A stretch of 64,000 nt of DNA from Crocodylus rhombifer (lineage: Eukaryota; Chordata; Crocodylia; Crocodylidae): assembly GCA_038503035.1 (NCBI GenBank), contig JAVSML010024715.1, positions 1-64,000 on the forward strand, given 5' to 3'. Under the pieces are notes generated by a model. It was not told the origin of the DNA, ran no database searches, and worked only from the letters and a program-made list of their open reading frames with translations. Position numbers and translations under genes: made by a program. Shown here piece by piece: positions 58,303-64,000 of this stretch (position 1 is its first letter; each line of letters opens with the position of its first letter).

Positions 58303-59262
58303 CTATCCTTTGTAGGCTTTCCTTTTTAGCCGCAGGAGGTCGACTAGGTCCCTGGAGAGCCAGGAGGGCTGCTTTGTCTTCTTGCTGCCTTTCCTCCGTG
58401 TTGGAATAGATTTAGCTTGTGCATTGAGGATCGCTTCCTTGAGAAGCAGCCACTCTTCTTGAACTCCCATCTCCCTGGGGTCATGGTCCGTGAGGGCCTG
58501 ACCGACAAGCCTCTTGAGCTTGTCAAAGTCGGCTTTTCTGAAGTCAAGGACTTCTGTGTTGCTGACTGACTTGCCAGCTTTATGCCGGATGGTGAAGGTG
58601 ATCAGCTCATGGTTTCTGTCACCCAGCTTCCCATCGATCACTAGGTCACTGATTAGGTCGTCCCCTGTAGGCAGTACCAGGTTGAGCAGTGCTTTGCCTC
58701 TTGTTGTCCCATAGACTTGAGTCAGATAGAGGTCATCCACGCATGAAAGAAAGCTTTGTGACCGCTCGGATTTTGCTGAGTGATCTTCCCACGAGATGTC
58801 CGGGTAATTGAAGTCACCCATGACAACCAAGATCCTGGAGCAAGCGGCCTCAGTCAGTTCCCGGGCAAACTCCTGGTCAAGCTCAGGACTTTGAGTGGGA
58901 GGTCTGTAGTAGACTCCCACCATTGTGTCCCCTGTGCCATTTTTCCCACGAATTTTTACCCAGAGGGTCTCTAGCTGTCCATGCCGGTCTCCAACATCAG
59001 CTTGCAGGGACATGTAGCTTTCCTTCACATACAGAGCTACACCCCCGCCCTTTTTGTCAACACGATCCCTCCTGTACAGGGTATAGCCCTCTATACCCGT
59101 GGTCCAGTCATGGGTGGAGTCCCACCAGGTCTCCGTTATCCCAGTGACATCATAATTCTTTGCACTGAGCAGGAGGACGAGCTCATCCTGCTTGTTGCCC
59201 AGGCTTCTGGCATTAGTGTACAGGCAGGCAAGTGTCCCCTTGGGGGCTCTTGCCTTGCCCAC
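58303..59262 (-). CDS. CR1 ORF2 N-terminal part: APE-type endonuclease
   Basis: A 319-codon open frame. From the start come LYTNARSLGNKQDELVLLL (N-terminal Asn block), VTGITETWWDSTHDW (catalytic Glu block), GGGVALYVKES, VGVYYRPPTQSPELDQEF, and VMGDFNYPDISWEDH with catalytic Asp and Asn. At the C-terminal active-site block it reads LGDRNHELITF instead of the SDH seen in the 47770 copy, so the Asp is replaced and cleavage activity is probably lost. It continues through RRKGSKKTKQPSWLSRDLVD to a stop at 58303, where the intact element would go on into RT. The start Met fits the ORF1-ORF2 spacing, as ORF1 ends about 115 bases upstream at 59379. It is part of a defective element, not a host gene. 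Confidence 0.85.
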   Translation of the reverse strand: MGKARAPKGTLACLYTNARSLGNKQDELVLLLSAKNYDVTGITETWWDSTHDWTTGIEGYTLYRRDRVDKKGGGVALYVKESYMSLQADVGDRHGQLETLWVKIRGKNGTGDTMVGVYYRPPTQSPELDQEFARELTEAACSRILVVMGDFNYPDISWEDHSAKSERSQSFLSCVDDLYLTQVYGTTRGKALLNLVLPTGDDLISDLVIDGKLGDRNHELITFTIRHKAGKSVSNTEVLDFRKADFDKLKRLVGQALTDHDPREMGVQEEWLLLKEAILNAQAKSIPTRRKGSKKTKQPSWLSRDLVDLLRLKRKAYKG

Positions 59263-59378
59263 AGATTGTGCCAGGGCTGGGGCAGGGGTGGGCTCCCTTA
59301 AGTGCCTTGGTCTGCTGGCTTTGGAACGGTTGCTCAGTGGGTCAGCAGTGGCAGTAGTCCCCCCATCCCCCAGCAGGC

Positions 59379-60034
59379 TTAGTTTAAAGCCCGGTGGAGC
59401 AGGTCAGCCAGCCTGGCTGAGAAGAGCCTCCTCCCCAGGGGGGACAGGTGGAGGCCATCTCTTCCCAGAAGCTCACTGCCTCTCTCGCCAAAGAGCGGGC
59501 TGTGGTCATGGAAGCCAAAGCCTTCCCGATAACACCAGCGCCGCAGTCTTTGGTTCACTGCGTGGATCCTCCTCTCCCTCCTCAGCCCATAGCCCAAGAC
59601 TGGGAGGATCGACGAAAACACCACCTGAGCTCCCAGACCCCTAAGCCCCGCTCCCAACTCCCTGTAGCGCCTCATGACCTGGCTGGGGGTGCTCCGAGCC
59701 GTGTCATTGGTGCCCACGTGAATAAGGAGCATGGGGTAGTGGTCTGTGGGCCGGAGGAGCTGCAGGATCCTCTCCGCAATGTCTCGGATGCGGGCCCCCG
59801 GGAAGCAGCAGACTTCCCGGGCTAAGGGGTCGGGGAGGCAGATTGCCCCCTCAGTGCCCCACAGGATGGAGTCTCCCACAACAAACACCTTTCGCTTTGA
59901 CTTGGGGAGAGCGGGGCCAGTAGCTGTGTTTGAGCCTGGGTTGCCTGCGGGAGCTGGCAACTGAGCAGGCTCTGCTGGGGCTGCAAGAGGTGCGTACCTG
60001 TTGCTAAGCTCCGGCGAGGGAGGGGCCTTGGTGC
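59379..60034 (-). CDS. CR1 ORF1 with intact SGNH hydrolase-like domain (5'-truncated)
   Basis: The open frame nominally begins at 60077 in flanking DNA; CR1 similarity starts at 60034, so the N-terminal coiled coil is missing. After a Pro/Ala-rich linker the SGNH domain reads KVFVVGDSILWG (nucleophile Ser, about residue 70 of the open frame), MLLIHVGTNDTARS (block III, Asn at about 124) and GRDGLHLSPLGRRLFS (block V, Asp 207 and His 210). All catalytic positions of the esterase fold that I can assign are present. It ends at 59379 with DLLHRALN. In CR1-group elements this ORF1 esterase is proposed to act on membranes or in the RNP. Here it lies in a truncated, internally deleted copy, so expression is doubtful. 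Confidence 0.85.
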
Positions 60035-61247
60035 GGCAGAAAGAAACCTGCCCTGGAGTGCTTAAAACTAGTTTCAAGTGTTAATATATGGACAATTCAG
60101 GGGTTAAGATCTTCAGCGTTTGCCTAAAATGAATATGTAACAAGGCCTTAAATGCAAGATATCTACATTCTCAAAAACCACATTCAGCTGCCACCTACAT
60201 CCGCAGGGGCCTAAAATCCCTAAGCAACTACATTTTTTGTCAGTAATGTTCCCTCAAAGTCCACTTTGGAATAGTCTCCGTATTTCCTGAACTTGAGCAG
60301 ATAAGTCTGCAGTCTAAATGTCAACCGTTAATGGTCAACCCCAAGCTGAAGGCATCTGTTAGCTTAGCACAGTTTTCCTATTTTTGTAATCAGTGGTATG
60401 TATCTGGTGACAATGACTGTTCAGTCTGAATGATCAAGTGCCTATTTATAGTAGGGTGGATGTGTGATAACTTGAGACTCACACCAAAGACTAGCAGGAA
60501 ATTGCACACGTTACCTCATCTCAGCTGAATTATCTGACTGTGAAGTTACTCTATATGAGTTTTGAAACGGTTTATTCAGAAGTCCCTTTACTACTGGAGT
60601 TTATTCTCCTGTGGCTCATACAGTTATCTTGTAAAGACAGTGGAGTAGCTGGAGTGGGAGGGGGCACAAAAAGGCTGGGATAGATAACCCAGGCAGGCAG
60701 CAGGCTGTCACAAGTGAATCTGAGGGTCACCTTGGACTTGTTAATTAAGTGGTCAATTTACAATGTAACCCTTATGGTTTCCTCTGTAGTTCAGACTTCT
60801 GTTTGCAGCAGCATATGGATTTCTTTGCATTTGTCTTCCTGCTTTGAATATTGTCCCCATGTAGAAAACGTGTAGATGCACAACTGGACACACAAAGGCT
60901 TATCCTATTATAATTACCCTCATTATGTAATGCCATTGCCATTTATATTATTTCAAAATATTTCTCCTATAACAGTAGCATAAAGTCATATGCTGTATTC
61001 CTTTTTCTGTAGATAATGTGAGTTATATTAGGTTTTGACTTTTTGTCTCCGAGGTAGTCAAATATTTTAGTAATGTAAACAATTTATATGGTTTTTTTTA
61101 TGCCAAGCAAATATAGAAAATGATTGTCTACTATTTTAAAGTCAGTCATTTTTATTGTTTACAAGGAAATAATATACAGAACACATATAAAATGGCTTCC
61201 TTTAAGGCATCAAAATATATATTAGGTCCCCTCTACATGTTCTAAGT

Positions 61248-61277
61248 ATTGTGCAATTAACTGGTTAATTGCACAAT
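61248..61277. repeat. 30-bp near-perfect palindrome
   Basis: ATTGTGCAATTAAC (61248-61261), a 2-base centre TG, then GTTAATTGCACAAT (61264-61277). TCTACATGT just upstream resembles MITE end words elsewhere in the window, so it may be the core of a small DNA-element remnant. Confidence 0.9.
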
Positions 61278-63032
61278 TACCTGGAGGCCAGACACACATG
61301 CAGAATAGCTATCATACAATAAAAAGCTCCAACCAGCTAGAAACTTAGACTTCAGAAATATGTACTTAGGCTTGTAGTTGAAAATTATTTGGTTACAAAG
61401 GAGAAAAGGACTAAAAAGGGAAATATTTTAATGTAATTTTCTTAACACTACTCCTGTGAGTGAAATAGACTTTAATATAGTTGCCTCTCAGAATTGTGTA
61501 TTTGAAATCACTAAGGATATGCTTTTGAAATAAGTCACTATTTATTGCAATATTTAAATTTATGCTGATAGTTATGTGGATGTTGCAGCTATCTCATGGT
61601 CAGGGATGCACAAAATCCTGATTCAGGACATACACCAGTTAAAATTCCTTTCTGTTATGTGTCTTTGGCTAAACCTCACTGAACTGCTACAGCCTATGAA
61701 AGAACACTGTGGAACTATATCACCAGTGTGCTGAGTTTTATGTTGGCTCCAAGCAAATGCCAATATACAGTCATGAGGGCAGGGGACTGATTAACCAGGA
61801 ACTGATTGATAATAACCACTGCAGATTTAATTACTTAAAGTCCTTGGTACTAATTATCAGTACAAATAATCTGTGGGCTATGACTGCTCCTTCGTACTCG
61901 CAGTCAGTTGTGAATCAGCTGTAAGATGCTTTCATACATGCATTGCCATTTATTTTAATATAAATGAGAACCCAGTAACTTTAAACATCACTTATCCTAC
62001 ATGCAGTTAGATATTTAGGTCACTGGTAATTACTATTACTACAAGCTATTAAAGCAAATGTTATTGTTTACTCTTTATAATTATAACCCTTGTCATGAAA
62101 AAAATATGCTTAGTCTTTCTTTAACAGTAGAGTTCCCTCCATTAATGACATTTCATATGTAACAGCTGAGGAATATTTCATTTTTTCCTTTATTTTAACT
62201 TCCCATTCTTGAAGTACTATCCAAGGACTAGTAATCCTCTTGATTGAATTTAATTGTGATCACTTTTGTACTTACCAACCTTGTTGTAAACTGTGAAGAG
62301 GGTTTGCTTCAGATATATTAATATTACTTTTCGTCATACACGGACAAAGTTCAAATGTAATAAATAACTATGAAAGTTGCCCAGGGTGAATATTTGGCTT
62401 TGATGAAGAATCAGTCATGTTCCTTGAATGAGGACAGAATTACTTGATGAAATTTCACTATTAGAAATTCTCTGAGAGGGATGCACTGACAAACCTTGTT
62501 TAAAAAGCTTTTGCCTCCCAGTTGTTTTCCTGCTGGATACGTCAGCTAAGAGACCAAATGCATAGCTTTATGTAGGGTTGTGCAGTGCCAAAAATGTATA
62601 ATTTCTGATAAGCACAAAGCTACAGGATTTGCTCTCTTTCTTCACACCTACCATTGACACAAGATTTTCTAAGATTTAGATGGAAGAGGTATGTTCAAAA
62701 TAGAGTTGGCTTATAACGTTGGATTTGTGAAGGCTTTTTCATTATTTACCTGTAGGTCCCCAATATCTTCAGTTTGATGAAGCAAGTGTAGTAATTTAAA
62801 CTGGTTATACTGTAGCTTAGGCTTTAACTGATTAAGCTAGTTTAATATAGAATTACTTCACTTAGAATTAAGTAAAATAGAACAATTACAACAGATATTC
62901 CAAAAAAAGATGAAGAAAATCACCTTTAATGATTTTATAACACAGTAAGCAGCTTTTAATCAAGTTCTTAGATTAAATTTACATGTATTAGCATCTAACA
63001 AATATGATTGACTCTCCTTTTTTCTCTCATTC

Positions 63033-63060
63033 TTTTTTTGTTTGTTTGTTTGTTTGTTTG
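63033..63060. repeat. (TTTG)n microsatellite
   Basis: T run followed by about six TTTG units. Confidence 0.9.
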
Positions 63061-64000
63061 GGGTTTCTTGGTCATCAAATGCTTAGTGTTGATCTTCAAA
63101 ATATTGGTGAAAACCCTGGCTTAGCATTTAATATGATGCTAACTTTGATCAGTATGATGGAAATAAAGTGGTGCCCTCAAAAACGAAGTCATACAATGCA
63201 AACTCAGAGGAAAATGCAGATGCAGATGTGTCCTTATCCTATGTATAGATTATAACTTTCAATGAACAACAGTATCATGAGTAAAAATATCAAATGAGGT
63301 GGCCATTTCACTTTAATATTGTTGTCTGTCTGCATAGTTATGTTTCATTTTGCCTTTTAATATGCTATTAGAATATAGGATTAGATTGTGTCATAAGGCT
63401 CAATGCTGCTAAAAGCTGAGCATTTAAATGTCCACCATTTAAATAAAGCCTGTAAGTACCTGCTTACCAGAATGTGTCAGGGAGCACCCATTAGGTTTAG
63501 TAGGACTGCTCTGGCATTTTGTTATTGGTTTGGGGTAAAATAATCAGAATCTTGCAGAAGGCACCAAACTGGATCCACAAAGAAACTCATATGCCTAATT
63601 GCCATTTTAGTCTTCTACATCAAAGCTTTGTCCTCAAAACGCATCTCATTTGTTACCAAACACTGGAAATACCTAAAGTGAATAGATGCCTGCTTTTTAT
63701 ATACTTATGTTCCTAGGAACTTAATTGTTCCAAGGAACGGCTAAGGCATGGTCAGAAGTGCCTCAGGCAGTTATCTCACACCTAAAACTTGTAGATCACA
63801 AATTAGTCACCTTCCCAGATAGCTTTCCTATTGGATTGAACTCATGGTTAATCTTTTTACCTTTCCCCCCGTTTTGCTTTATATCAGTGGTGAGAACAGT
63901 CACCAAGAAGGCAGGAGACTCAAGTTCATTTTTCTTTCCTGCCTGGCATGGAAATGGGAAGGGGAGATATCTGGTCACTGAGAAAACTGACCCCACTTTC

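Larger units (their letters stand above)
56888..60034 (-). mobile_element. CR1 LINE, minus strand, with internal 509-bp deletion
   Basis: The antisense 3' end CATAGATTTCATAGACATTA at about 56888 leads through the C-terminal domain to 57632. There the sequence jumps past the RT core and continues with N-terminal RT, linker, complete endonuclease and most of ORF1, up to 60034, where similarity to the copy at 54-1790 stops (5' truncation). Compared with the 47770-50137 copy, the deletion corresponds to 48886-49394 and has the microhomology TGC at the junction. All other parts are well preserved. Confidence 0.93.
60035..64000. other. AT-rich sequence, no gene recognised
   Basis: Contains a 30-bp palindrome (61248-61277) and a (TTTG)n tract (63033-63060). 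No exon, RNA gene or further LINE copy was recognised. Confidence 0.5.

Overview
The window is nuclear DNA from a non-avian sauropsid, most likely a crocodilian and possibly a turtle. The evidence is the abundance of CR1 LINEs whose 3' ends finish in degenerate ATCTATGAA-type repeats, a full-length Tx1-like LINE, hAT- and PIF/Harbinger-like DNA elements, and an AT-rich background with no bacterial gene organisation. I could not support a single host protein-coding exon, tRNA or snRNA. The recognisable content is mobile DNA in various states of decay, separated by long AT-rich stretches.

Layout: 1-3192 is a CR1 copy whose 5' part is antisense and 3' part sense. 4514-5305 is a CR1 copy lacking its middle. 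7011-8391 is a hAT-like element with a TG-rich minisatellite. 8396-15765 is mostly unique AT-rich sequence. 15770-16345 is an old CR1/L3-type fragment. 17361-24321 is a Tx1-like LINE of about 6.7 kb on the minus strand, sitting in a GA-rich tract between the two inverted arms of another element. 25260-26830 is a minus-strand RTE-like LINE fragment. 27190-28130 holds a tandem duplication, an AATC-rich element and a perfect hairpin. 28709-33095 has three CR1 pieces and a terminal-repeat element. 34969-38711 is MITE-like DNA. 38880-41388 is a second CR1 with antisense ORF1 followed by sense RT. 41528-46826 has DNA elements, including a Harbinger-transposase-like remnant between 104-bp inverted repeats. 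47169-50137 is the most striking locus. 52125-52464 is a foldback element. 56888-60034 is a minus-strand CR1 with an open SGNH-type ORF1 and an internal deletion. The rest is unremarkable.

The standout is 47169-50137. The last ~261 nt of 18S rRNA, ending exactly at the mature 3' terminus, run into about 340 bp of GC-rich ITS1, which is joined directly to a 5'-truncated, young, nearly open CR1 element in the same orientation. The rDNA does not resume after the CR1 3' end. This is the structure expected if CR1 reverse transcriptase jumped from CR1 RNA onto a pre-rRNA processing intermediate. The second notable structure is the Tx1-like LINE nested at the centre of a palindromic element that ends in TTATAA on both sides.
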